A DNA stretch of 64,000 nt. Origin: Nautilus pompilius (lineage: Eukaryota > Mollusca > Cephalopoda > Nautilida > Nautilidae). Positions 1 to 10,704 of this stretch are shown piece after piece. Positions within the stretch are counted from its first letter, which is position 1. The number at the start of each line of letters is the position of its first letter. Location of the stretch: assembly GCA_018389105.1 (NCBI GenBank), contig JACATO010001525.1:266501-330500 (forward strand), in the 5' to 3' direction. A model generated the notes under the pieces. That model did no database searches. It saw only the letters and a list, made by a program, of their open reading frames with translations, and was not told the DNA's origin. The position numbers and the translations under genes are program-made.

Positions 1-349
1 ACAGCCCCACCCACGGGCCGGAGGAAATGTATTGATTTGTATTATGCAAAATACTTATATTATTTATGGAAATCGGCTTTAATATAATTTATAAGTCACC
101 TGACACCATAATATTATTACTACTAATTTAGCAGCTGCTATTCGGATAACAACAGTGACTTACTTCATCCGGCCGCTAGGAGGGAGGGGGCACCTGCTCG
201 CGAGCCCAGCTTACCTCACCAAAACCTGAACGTGTACTTTTCTTGTTGTTTCCCTGAGCTGACCCTTTACAAAGTACGAGAGCGGGAGAAGAATTAGGGG
301 GGGGCTGGTGGTACAGTGGTGCTGGTACTGAGGGTGGAGGAAGACGAGA

Positions 350-1030
350 ACAATGGAGAGAGCGAGCTTACCTTCTGGGGCGGCGATCAGCTGATCCCCG
401 CACGGGGCTGACGACGCGGCGCCTCTTCCGGAAAGGAGCCGCCCCCTCCTCGCTGTACACAAGCATGTGCGGCGGGGCTGCGAGGCACGCGGGCGGCGCG
501 TGGTCGTCGCCGTCATCGACGCGGCCTTGCGCGTGTGTACAAGAAGGGGTCGAAAAAGGGTCCGCCCCGCTTCCCAGCCGCGGCAGGGCTGGACAAAGGC
601 CGGGCACCCGGGTGATGAACGGGGAAGGAGGCCCCACGAAACTGTCGCTGCTCTAACCTGCTCTCCGCCCCCCTGACCGACTTTCCGAGGGATTCCCGAG
701 CCGCCCCCCCGCCAACCAGCTCTAGCCTCGGCCGCGGGAGATGGGAGGCTTCTGTCCGTGACCGCTCGGCACTTTCCGTCGGAGAGCCGAACCCGCGTTC
801 AGCCAGCCTCGGTCCGTCGGCGAACTCTCCGCTGTTATCACGCAGCTACCGCGTGGCACAGCCGCCGCATTCCTGGCAGCGCCGAGGGCCCGGTCAGCGA
901 GCTGAGGGCTCTGACGTCAGGGGCGAAGCGACCCTCTCCGCACCGCGGCGACATCACTCGATCTGCACGGGCACCTTGCGGAGGTACAGTCGAGGGTTAG
1001 GGTGGGGCCATGGCCGGCTGGCACCGGGGT
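350..1030. promoter_or_regulatory. CpG-rich island, likely promoter region
   Basis: This block is visibly GC- and CpG-rich, with many CGC, GCG and CCG runs, while the sequence on both sides is AT-rich. Such islands usually mark promoters and first exons in animal genomes. A minus-strand splice donor (GTAAGC) at 371-366 lies at its left edge, which suggests a gene transcribed leftward out of the window. No TATA box was found. A bidirectional promoter cannot be excluded, but no plus-strand coding exon to the right was recognised. Confidence 0.45.
372..466 (-). CDS. Possible first coding exon of an unidentified leftward gene
   Basis: On the minus strand an ATG at 466-464 opens 31 codons plus two bases and ends at a strong donor, CCAGAAG then GTAAGC. 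The peptide begins MLVYSEEGAAPF and continues with a basic RKRRRVV stretch that could be a nuclear localisation signal. The frame stays open upstream to an ATG at 637, so the true start is uncertain, and the Kozak context of the proposed ATG is weak (C at -3). The next exon would lie left of the window. I do not recognise the protein. A 5' UTR exon or a chance open frame in GC-rich DNA are real alternatives. Confidence 0.28.
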
Positions 1031-1195
1031 CGACCTTAAAGCTCACAGGGTCTCAAAGCAGAAGTTATTCTTATCCTGATCTATTTCTTTTTTAAAAAAG
1101 GGGGCATTTTTCAGCGCAACAATTTTGATTTATGCAAGATTTTAATTTGATAATTACGGTAACAGGGAGGCTAATTAGCGACTAATGACTGGCAT

Positions 1196-1419
1196 GCTCT
1201 CTCCATCTCTCTCTCCATCTCTCTCTTCTCTCCCATTCCCTCTCCATCCTCCTCCCTCTCTCATCTCTCTCCATCCCTCTCTCCATCTCTCTCCATCCCT
1301 CTCTCCATCTCTCTCCTTCCTCTCTCCATCTCTCTCCATCCCTCCCTCCTCTCTCCATCTCTCTCTCCATCTCTCCCTCCATCTCTCTCCATCCCTCCCT
1401 CCATCTCTCTCCATCCCTT
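1196..1419. repeat. CT-rich minisatellite (CTCTCTCCATCC-type)
   Basis: About 220 bases consist of imperfect tandem units built from CTCTCTCCATC and CTCTCTCCATCCCT. The repeat produces spurious long open frames on both strands (Ser/Pro/Leu-rich on plus, Arg/Glu-rich on minus), which should not be read as genes. Confidence 0.9.
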
Positions 1420-2149
1420 AACGACTGCCCGGCTGGCTCAGCTCGTCTCGTGGCCAGTGATGGCAGGCCAACTAATTCCTGTCCAGCCAGCCTCGCTACA
1501 CGGCACCTTACAGTAGAATTACAATTAGATATTTCGAAACTTAGGGCCACCACTTTAGAATTATTTCTCTGACAATGATATCTGCCTTGTCCCGAGTTCG
1601 CCATTGAGAAGTCGAAGTCCGGTCTAGATAAACTGTGCTGGTGTAGCTATGTCGAGGTGGGCAGTACATGTGCAGGCTCATAATACTGGTTTCCAAACTT
1701 GAAGCGCGGGGGTCCAAAGACCGGCATTGGCTTGGCACTCCTGGGTCAAGGCCTAGCTGTGAAACGAAACTCCTAATTCTTCGTACGTCTGCCGAGGTCG
1801 GGCTGAAGATCTGGGCATGGTTGGCATCCCTAAGCTTATTGGCAGTGGCAGTAGTATGACGTTCTGCCGGCACCGTCATAGACAATCTGCCATCAGAGAA
1901 TTCCTGGTTCGAAGTGACTTTTGTCAGCAAACATCTCGCCTAGTTTATATCGACAATAGCAGCTTGTCCGGTCATGACGGCTTTTCTTTTGTTTCTTTAT
2001 CTCGGAAGGGCTGGTTGAAACGGTTGTTACAACACCACTAACCTCTAATTAGGCGTGTGATTACCTGTCATGTCTCTGTTTAATAACGAATTACTGGCTC
2101 TATAGCAACTTACCCGTGCTCCAACTAGTTCCGGTCTCTCCCATATCTC
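1420..2149. other. Intergenic, no recognisable gene
   Basis: Moderately GC-rich sequence. A 129-codon open frame on the minus strand (1930-1541) has no motif I recognise and no clear splice or promoter context. Confidence 0.5.
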
Positions 2150-2345
2150 CTTTTAAAAGGGGCAGAGAGCAATAATAAAACCTTCCATGGCTACCACTAA
2201 GATTTTAAAACTGATTTACGCTATCACTACTAGCAACTGATGCCTGCAATTTATTCCATTCTTTTATTATTCTGTTTTTATTATTCAGGTATATGTAGTT
2301 GGGGACCACTGTCGAGCGCCTTTCATCTCCCAATCCCGGCCGTAC
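2150..2345 (-). mobile_element. Non-LTR retrotransposon 3' ORF tail, degenerate
   Basis: The minus-strand frame ends in RIIKEWNKLQASVASSDSVN followed by QF and, after a one-base frameshift near 2205, a short KILVV tail. This is the typical C-terminal pattern of LINE reverse transcriptase ORFs and related RT fragments: an R-x-x-x-x-W-N-x-L-P run, then S-V or A-P, then a phenylalanine-led K-x-x-L segment. No RT catalytic motif is present, so this is a truncated relic. The upstream part of the same open frame (to 2582) is not recognisable. Confidence 0.45.
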
Positions 2346-3955
2346 CCAGATCGCCTGGACTGATATTCTGTACCTTACCCCTTCTAGCTCACTGCCGTGA
2401 GACCTTATTACCTCGACAGTCGTCCGCAGATCAGGGGTTTCACAAGAAGAATTCTCTATAATCCAGAGCTTCTGAGGTCGTTCAGTACATTCTAAATCTT
2501 TAAAACCGGAAAACATTTCGGTGAATCTATGGCTGAATAATAATTGGACAATTTTTCCTAACAGGAAATTCAAGATGTACACAAATTAAGTACTTGTATT
2601 CCGGGATTAAAATTTCTTTATTTATATATTTGAGTTTTCTGCTAATTACTTCCAGCATTTAATCAACTTTGTTAACAGCTGAAATGTATTGATCATATTT
2701 AAGATATGATATCTGTTAATTTTTCTGAAACTACATTTTCCAGTTTTTTTTCTATTTCACAAATAGGAAAAAAATTTAACATATTTTAGCATTAGATTAA
2801 ACTTTATAAAGAATCTAATATACTATTCAGATCAACAGTGATTGTATCGATGAATTGTAGCAATCGGCAAATTCCCCAATGCTTACATCTAGCGCACTTT
2901 CACTTTATTGATGTAAATTGTTTCTGAAGACTCGTGATGCACCACGAGATTTGTTAATCTGAAGATGACACGCCATTTGAAACGGAGCATCCATCGCTGA
3001 CTATTTCCAGAGGTCATTATCCATAAGAAAATTGTTCGCTACACGCAAACCTATTTCTTTAACTTTTTTTCTGTTTGTTTTGTCTCTCGCTCTCGGCCAC
3101 TGCCCCGGAAGTAGCTCACACTCGTAAACCGGTGCGCCATCTGACGATTCGTTGCCCTGACGACCAATCAAAATGCTTGATGCATCTTGACTGGGGAAGC
3201 TATCGCAGACTTGCCACAAAAACTCGTTTGGCTTTGAGTTGCTGCTGGATGGATGGGGTAGGGGACAAACCACCGAGGGGGGAAAGTAACGATGAAGAGT
3301 GGTTCTTGTCAGGCGTGGATTTATTAGACAGGATGTGGTGCTTAACCCGGAACTCGTGCTGAGCATTGTTAATAATATTAAAACGGTTTAGTGCGTCGCC
3401 TTTAATGAGGGGATTCTAAAACTATCTGGCGTATTTTTACGGACAGCCCGGAAAATAGGGCAACATCTCATCTACTTTCTATTTGCTTGAAAATATGCCA
3501 TTATATACATTATATATACATTTTGCTTCAGTTTAATTCTATATTTATTAGTGATTACTGAGTCTGGGAATAAAGAATAACATTTCTGGTGCTCAGGAAA
3601 AAAAATGAAATTCTGGTATGATGCGAAGGCTAAGAAGAGATCCTTCAAGACAAATTATAGGTTGTTGGTTTTAGGGGCATCCCCTGCAGGCTAGGTGTAC
3701 AGTGCAACATATGTACTCGAGAAAAGGGTAAGGTGGATTATGTCATTCATCCCTGATAGAAGCCGAACAACAAGGTTGCCGTGTGAACGTGTTGAAAAAG
3801 TACGGAAAATGCAGCTACAATCGTGTAGTGTTAGTGTGTCTGTTGACGAGGGCGAAAGGGGGTCGACGAAGCGGGATCACATTGTATTTAACGAAGAGTG
3901 TCTCGTTCGGGACCGTGTTGACGAGTAGGCGTGTTCGCTGACTAATCAGGATGTA
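2346..3955. other. Intergenic, no recognisable gene
   Basis: AT-rich sequence with a less AT-rich patch near 3080-3370. A 121-codon minus-strand open frame (3366-3001) and a 77-codon plus-strand frame (3695-3928) show no recognisable domain. The latter lies just upstream of the gypsy fragment and may be decayed element sequence. Confidence 0.4.
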
Positions 3956-4226
3956 GAAGTTAATATAAGGGACGCACGCCCGGTCGAATATATATGATGA
4001 CTCCTGGAAAGCTAGGTTCGGCTAATGTTAGAGAATGATACCATCGAGTCAGGATGACGGTCAATAGAGCCCGCCGATGGTGCTGATCCACAAAGACGAT
4101 AACAGTAAGTGGTTCTGTGTGGATCATAAGGAGCTGAACTCCTTCAATAAGTCTGACTTGTATCCAATCTGCAGAGTTGAGGATCGCAATCCATTGACAT
4201 TTCTGTACAAAATGAAAAAAGAATAG
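3956..4226 (+). mobile_element. Ty3/gypsy retrotransposon reverse transcriptase fragment
   Basis: The fragment begins with EVNIRDARPVEYI, the segment just N-terminal of RT in Ty3/gypsy Pol (consensus I-x-T-x-D-A-x-P-V-R). After stop codons and frame changes it continues with MLENDTIESG and then, in frame from 4068, SPPMVLIHKDDNSKWFCVDH, KELNSF and DLYPICRVED. This matches the family pattern SPVVLVxKKDG, RFCVDYRxLN, PLPxIDD of the RT fingers. The frame stops at 4224-4226 before the catalytic YxDD motif. No LTRs, integrase or RNase H were seen nearby, so it is a short dead fragment. Confidence 0.78.
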
Positions 4227-4568
4227 AAGGCTGTTAAGCTGGAATTTGTTTTTGTAAGAATATTTAGAAATTAAATATATCCGTGGTAAAGATAATGGGA
4301 CTACTCATACCCTGCCAGGGCTATGAAGGGTGTTTCGTGTTCCGATTGCTTCGGCGTACATCATTTCATGCGCACAGATAGGTTTTTGGAATTGGAGTTG
4401 CCTAGCAACCATGACTGGCTAAAGTCGTGTGAAATAGTATTGACATTATTACTTGATTGTGCAGCGCAATATTAATGAGCGTGTAAAAGAAAATATTCCC
4501 TTATTTTCTTTCTTTTTGAGGGCTGTGTAATATGGCAAGGCTCACGTTCAGGCCGCGGCTTTGCTTGA

Positions 4569-5009
4569 ATGGTTTCAGGAAGCAGACTCCCCGGTAATGG
4601 CTTACTGTGCTTAATCTTAATCCTCTTGACGATGATCAGTGATGCGGCAGGAATACCCCGCACCGAGTGGACGCGAAAAGTCTGGGGAACGTGGGGCATT
4701 CTGGTGATAAAGACAAAAAACGAAAGGAAAGATGACATCAGACATCCCGAGGAGATCATTTTACTTCTCGACCGACGGGCAGCACCACGAAAGTTGAAGC
4801 TGAAGGTTCCTACATCCAATGTTTGCCTTCCGCTGGCATCTCCCGAAATAGACTATCGCCAAGGTTCTCCACTGTCCGCTTACACCACCCGCCAGCGCCT
4901 CGCCAGATATGGCCATCTTGGGCCCAGTGTATCAAACATTACGTCTGGCCCCTGTAAACTATTGTCTATCGGCTTGTGTAGTGTTTGGCTGACAATGAGT
5001 TTAAGTTAG
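4569..5009 (+). other. 146-codon open frame with signal-peptide-like N-terminus, unverified
   Basis: The frame encodes a basic start followed by a hydrophobic run (GLLCLILILLTMISDAAG) that resembles a cleavable signal peptide, then a mixed polar region with no repeats and few cysteines. I recognise no family. It lies 340 bases right of the gypsy fragment in DNA less AT-rich than the surroundings. A single-exon secreted protein is possible, but a chance open frame or decayed transposon sequence is more likely because no domain, promoter or poly(A) signal supports it. Confidence 0.15.
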
Positions 5010-7542
5010 CTTCGTATCACTGTGATTAGAGTATATGACCAAAATTCGGGTTAGGGAAACCTTATCGTGAGCTACATGGCGCTTTTCTAAATGCCTATAC
5101 ATATTCATTGGACTTCTTTAACGCACCATAACGATAACACGTTGAATTTGCACAATCCTTGCATTTTGGACTTTTGGCCCTTTGTTTGTTTGTTTTGGTT
5201 TTAGCAAGAGTTTACAGTAGATGCCTTCTGCCCAGTCTCACGACCCTGCCCAGCTCTTGCCTGACCGATATTTAACCGCTGTTTACAGACGTAGGGCTCG
5301 AGATAAGAGCCACCAGCTCAAAGGTGCTTTCCTCCGCTCAGTAACTACTGTGTGCCAGACTAATCACTCTGGGAGGGGGAGACGACTTTCACCTGACACG
5401 AACAAAGCTCCAGTCCCCTCCTCCGGTTATTTTCCAATCGTTTGTTGGTTTTCTTGAACTGGCATAGATATCTACAGCGCTACCCCGACAAGCTGTTATC
5501 GCACTCGGGTCCCCTCTCCCGTCCGCGTGTCACCGACAACTCGTTGATTTTCGGGAATTCACCTCAGTTTTGGCGAGGCTTTGACAGGTGGGCGAGATTT
5601 AAAATTAGATCTACAGAAACCCGGTACCTTTAACAAAGCCCACGTGTTTTTACCTGTCAGATTTACAGCTGGCCACAAAATATCCCACACCAAAAAACGT
5701 AATCAATCCCAATCTTTTTTTAAAAAGTTATTTCTGTTTTGAAAAAAAAAAAACAACAACAACAACACGAGACGGAAATCAATAGCTGTAGGTGACAAAC
5801 GGTAAACTGTGTTGCCAATAATAACGTGCAAGTTCCCCCCTATTAATTTTGATGCGTAAAACAGCATTCAAAACATGGCCCATGGGAGGCAACTTTTAGC
5901 AGACCTTTTCGTATCTTGTCGGTAAGGTACACTACGGTCTTTGAGTTCTTTCCCCTGTTATTGTTTTATTTTGTGTCTAAAAACAACAGAACGTTAGTCA
6001 GGGGCGATAATCCGACGTCGTTTGTTTACCTGGTTTTATATAATAGTGCCCACCAGATAGAATTAATTTCTAAAAAATTGTGCAATAATCGAATGGCTAT
6101 ATTATTCTTTTTTCACCTTTTGAACAGTATTGCTCATTTATATAAAAATTGAGTCTTTTAATTAAACACCTTTAATCCACTCGATGACTGATGTCTTTTT
6201 CTGACAGCTAATCTTTAATTTCAAATGCTTTTCAATCTATTTTAATCTCCCATAATTTCAGTTGTATGTGTGGCAAATAACCATAAAAACAAACAAACAG
6301 TTTCAAACGCATCGTCATAGTTGTGCATAATGCTGCTGTGTCACCTTCGGTTGCCTGTCATGATTGTGCAAGATGGTATTCTGCACAGCTGTTCTAGTGT
6401 GATGTGACCACTTTTGCTACTACTGCTACTACCTAAGAGCTCAGATCTGTAAACTCTTCAAAAAAATGCAGACATTTTAGAAATAGCGAAATGAACGATG
6501 AAAATTTGATTTGTTGGTTATGCATGGCAGGGTAGAAGAGCTGAGTGGGTACCAAAAGTTCTGTAGACCCTTGACCCATCTAAAGTCAATTATTCAGATC
6601 ACTTTGCAGCTATTAACATTCTCAGAAAACAAAAATAAAAACTATGAATTACTTTTCGATAAATGGGTTTCTTTTATTGTTGCCCTTTGTGACTGAAGAT
6701 TATGCTGCCAATGATGTTCCTTTGACGCCAGAACTTGTGCATGAATTGTTTATAGGGGTGATGGCTATATATAGACAGCTTCAGATGACTTTTATAAAGT
6801 CAACTACATTAATTATTTTTCCAGTTACCTAATTAGAGGAAATAACAATATTCTATCTCTGTATTTAAAAGTGTACTTGTTGAAGAGTAATATTATTATC
6901 TTAGTAAACTTTAATATTATATAAAATTATTAAAGCCAATAATCTATTAAGTTGTCTTCATTGTTTGTTTGATTTTTTCTGCAACTTTTAATTTAAAAAT
7001 ATATATTAGAGACAACATTCTGACAATTCAAGGGGACAGATGACTTGAGTGCTGTCAAGCACTAACTACTACCACAAAAAGAAATAGTTAATGTTATTAC
7101 TAACATATCTAGACAACAAGACTGACTGGAGAATGAAATTTCAACCTTTTACAAAAGTAAACAATTTACATAGCCTATATTTCTTTTGTACTATAGTCTC
7201 AGAAAGACACCCATATCATAATGTACCCTAGGCAAGTCCATTAAGAAATTCAAAATTTACTGATCATTAAACCGTTAATCAAAATATGTATGAACAACCA
7301 GTTAGTTCATATTATGAAATCTATCTCTTTAAATTCTCACTTTCTTCCATTGTAAGCCTAAAAAAGATATCATCTCACCATAATCTAGGAACTCTTGATG
7401 ACTTTTACTTTGGTGAGTAAGCCTAGGAATCAACAAATCATCCATATGTATGATTTATAAAAAAAAAAGATTTAATTTGCCATAGTATCCAATTAGTAAA
7501 TTTTTCTTTTTTAAAATCATATTAATGCATGTTTTAGAGGGG

Positions 7543-7579
<37 letters not shown>

Positions 7580-10329
7580 TGTGTGTATGTGTGTATGTGT
7601 GTGTGTGTGTGTGTGTTTTCCAGATAAGAAAATCTTACTTTCTCACTAAAACAGCCATTTTGGATCAGAGAGAGAGATATACCATTAGTTTTAAACTAAG
7701 CTCAATTGTACTTTACCTGACAAACTATAACAAATTGCTTCCATTTCAATTTTCAAAATAAACATTTTGATAATTTTACAAAAAGAAAACATAAATCAGA
7801 TTACAAGACATTCTTAAAATAATTTTGATACTGACTTCGTGTCTATTCTTAACCTAAATGATGTCTTGTGTTATTCATGTCTAATCTTTAGTTAGGAAAA
7901 AAAACTGATTTTAAAGATGCCATGAGAGATTGCAATTACTACCTCCTTAAATACACGGGGCATTTACTAGGCTGTCATCAATCATAGACTTAACTAAAAA
8001 TGAAATGGCTGTCATTACCTGAACTTCGAACAAGCATTCTTGATAACAATGTTTCCTGATGGTCAGCTGAGAGGAAAGGAGATCTCCACAATTCCATCAA
8101 TATAAACCTATAGCCAGTGATCAAAGCCTCACCATTTGTCTGTGGATTTTCCCACTGCAAGGTGGTGTAACAAAGATTGCAATCTTTGAAATTTAGAAGA
8201 AAAAATTAATACATTCAATTTCAGTAGAGTAAAATCTAGATGGTGTGTGGACCAGTGTTCACATGGAATCATCCAGATATATACTACATATCATAGAAAA
8301 AAAACACATCATGAAATCCATTTAATCTGTCCTAATAAGACTTTGGGAACCTCTGTATTATAGGTTGTTGGCACCTGTCAGCAACCCACAGTTTCAGCAT
8401 ACTTTTATAAACAGTTAAAAGAAACACAAAAATCTCTTCACAGGTCAGGTGTGAACATTCAAGCTAATGTTAGAGTTAAGTATCGGATAGTGAGAAATTC
8501 CAAATGTATTATCTGTTCAACAACCAGGCTCAGTTAACTTAAAGACACCAATAGAAAAAAAAAAGAGAAAGTATTCCTCTTGTTTATCTGACTGACAGTA
8601 CAAGAAAGTCTGAAGTCTGGGCCTGTCAGTTACCTGCCCATTCTGGCCAAAGGCAATGAGCTGCACAAAATGTGTGGTTACAGGTAAACACTTGCTAATG
8701 ACAGAGCTCTCACACAGTATTCTTAACTCTTTATCTATGGTGATATCATTGGATTACAATCTTATACTTAGAAACATGAAGATTCAAATTATTTAGAGCA
8801 AGAGGCAAACAATCTTATCACATGATGCAACATTCTGATAACAAAGCTGTCACCTAATTTTTTGCTTCAGTTTCTATTTTAACTAAGTTGAAACTACTTA
8901 TCCCATTTATATTAAGTGTTGTGTGTTATGTAAGACCAATAAACTGTATAAGCAAAATTAGTATTTGTAAAAAAAATTGCTTATTTTAAAATTTTGCAAT
9001 TTTTTTTTTTTAAAAAATTATTTCCCTCTTTAGCTGTCCAAACATTACAGAGGGTAAGCAGGGGACATACATGTTTCAATATAGACAATAATTTAATAAA
9101 GTTGTTGGAAAGTTACCAGGAAAAAAAAAGAAAGTTAACAAAACACAATAACCTGGTCACAAGAGGCTCTGGTAAAGCAGACAGTGGAAAGGAATTTTCA
9201 ACTATAAATCTTGACATGTGGCTTTAAAGTTTACATTGTTTCAGGTCATTGAATTTCGAGGCTGCCATATATGGCTCAACTCTAGTGGAACTTAGTTTAA
9301 AGTTGATGATCAAAAAAAAAGCACATGAGTTTCTGTTGCAGATTCTGGTTGCTATATCTGATGATATCTCATCAAATAGGATCTTTCATCCTCATCTTTA
9401 ATTCAAAAGGTCAGTTTTTTATAGCAATGCACTGTGGGAATGATCCCAGAAAAAAAACAAACTTGTATGTTTTGCTGCAAAACTCACTGCAGTATATGTA
9501 ACTGAGTTAGTACTTTTGGTCACAAGTAGAATGGTAAAACTGGAGATTCTCTTTGCCTTGCAGCGTTAACTCGTAAACCTTGTGCAGTGTAAGTTTTTAT
9601 TTAAAGTTACATTATGATATGCACGAGAGAAAATAATAAAATTGCTTTTCGCTGCAGGTTGAGCCATGCTACTCCACTGAATTCTGAAGCTTTTCGATGT
9701 CTTCTATGTCCAGGTAAATAAATATGTCAGTGATCTGTACAATTTTCTCAGTCTGCACCACACTGCCAGTCTTAGTGCTGCAGCCATGGGCCACGTCTAC
9801 CACAAGAGAACTGGATTTAGCAGAATCTCTCCATACATCACATTGCCACACAATTCTAACTAATAACAAATAACAAATTAATGCAACAGCAGAAAGGAAA
9901 ATATCTGAAAATACCAAGAATTTTTTTTAAGGGATGGTCATGGTAGCAATAAAATGCTGGGCGCTTGTTTCAGGTGAGAGCATGAAAGAAAATGCATACA
10001 GGACTTGGGTAAGGTGGGGATGAAAGGTATGTTCTTTATTACAGAAAAAACAATGACAAGGGAGATCACTCGTTTTTGCCAAACTATGAAAAAGGGGAAA
10101 TATTCGCGTAAGGACAGATTCTCTTGCCCGGAGCGAGTTCGTACCGGAGATCTTCAAAGAACCCGCCTCTGTCGGGCTCATTTAATGTTTAGAAAGTGTG
10201 CGGGGAGAAAAAAGAATTAAATTAAATTAAACTAGTAAGCGGCAGAAAAGATGTCTTATTTATTAAACATGTATGGTACTCGCAATAATACAGTGAGTAT
10301 AAAACATTTTAGTTATTATTATTATTATT
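5010..10329. other. Intergenic, mostly AT-rich, upstream of NDFIP
   Basis: The part at 5200-5640 is less AT-rich, with short open frames I do not recognise. From 5650 the sequence is AT-rich with poly-A/T tracts and a CAA-rich tract near 5750-5766. A microsatellite is annotated separately. Two minus-strand open frames at 9669-9917 (N-terminal hydrophobic run) and 9927-10181 have no recognisable domain. Confidence 0.5.
7545..7616. repeat. Compound microsatellite (GA)n(GT)n
   Basis: About 32 bases of GA dinucleotides run directly into about 40 bases of GT with two TATGT interruptions. The adjoining open frame at 7525-7761 is an artefact of this repeat. Confidence 0.95.
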
Positions 10330-10332
10330 ATT
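10313..10332. repeat. (ATT)n microsatellite
   Basis: About seven ATT units lie just left of the NDFIP promoter region. Confidence 0.85.
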
Positions 10333-10677
10333 CATGTTGCTGGATTTTTCCGTCACTCGCTGATGTCAACGGCCAGCAAATAACATCGATGACATCGGCA
10401 TTGTTTTACTGGCCATTGTTTTTTTGTTATTGTTGTCGTCGTCGTTGTTTATATGATAGAAGGAAGCGGTTCATTGGTCTAGAGTGACCAATGAACTGTC
10501 AGCTTACACCGCGGTTGGCTGTTCTAGATTCGCCATATTTGACTTGAACTATCGGTAGATAGGTACACGGTGACAGGTTGGAGAAAGACACGTCAGTCCT
10601 GTTTGCGGGCAAACCTTTCTTAGATGATATTCAGACTCTCTCCCGGAAAAAAGGATTAGTCGACGCTTTCAGAAACC
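10333..10677 (+). promoter_or_regulatory. Likely promoter and 5' UTR of NDFIP
   Basis: Composition shifts from AT-rich to mixed with many CpG dinucleotides between about 10330 and 10970, centred on the first NDFIP coding exon. An in-frame TAG at 10657-10659 lies 18 bases before the proposed start codon, so the segment immediately upstream is untranslated. The transcription start is not determinable, and a further 5' UTR intron is possible. Confidence 0.4.
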
Positions 10678-10704
10678 ATGGAGAGGAACTCGCGATACGA
10701 GGTG
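10678..10704 (+). CDS. NDFIP: NDFIP coding exon 1 (9 codons)
   Basis: The ATG sits in a good context (AAACCATGG) with an upstream in-frame stop. It encodes MERNSRYEV and ends at a strong donor (GTG then GTACGT) in phase 0. SRYEV joined to exon 2 LEGEES reproduces the family N-terminus. Its shortness makes it easy to miss, and a longer open frame overlapping it at 10578-10898 is out of frame. Confidence 0.82.

Noticed and set aside
1175-1604. Arg/Glu/Trp-rich and Ser/Pro-rich open frames on both strands
   Set aside because: They are translations of the CT-rich minisatellite.
1541-1930. 129-codon minus-strand open frame
   Set aside because: No recognisable motif, signal peptide, membrane segment or splice context, so it is not supportable as a gene.
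3001-3366. Overlapping 121-codon minus and 95-codon plus open frames
   Set aside because: No domain is recognisable on either strand, and one is probably a shadow of the other or of chance composition.
9669-9917. 82-codon minus-strand frame with a hydrophobic N-terminal run
   Set aside because: Could suggest a small membrane protein, but there is no family match, no poly(A) or promoter evidence, and the surroundings are ordinary intergenic DNA.
10100-10165. Possible tRNA-like B box (GAGTTCGTACC)
   Set aside because: No A box at suitable distance and no cloverleaf could be drawn.
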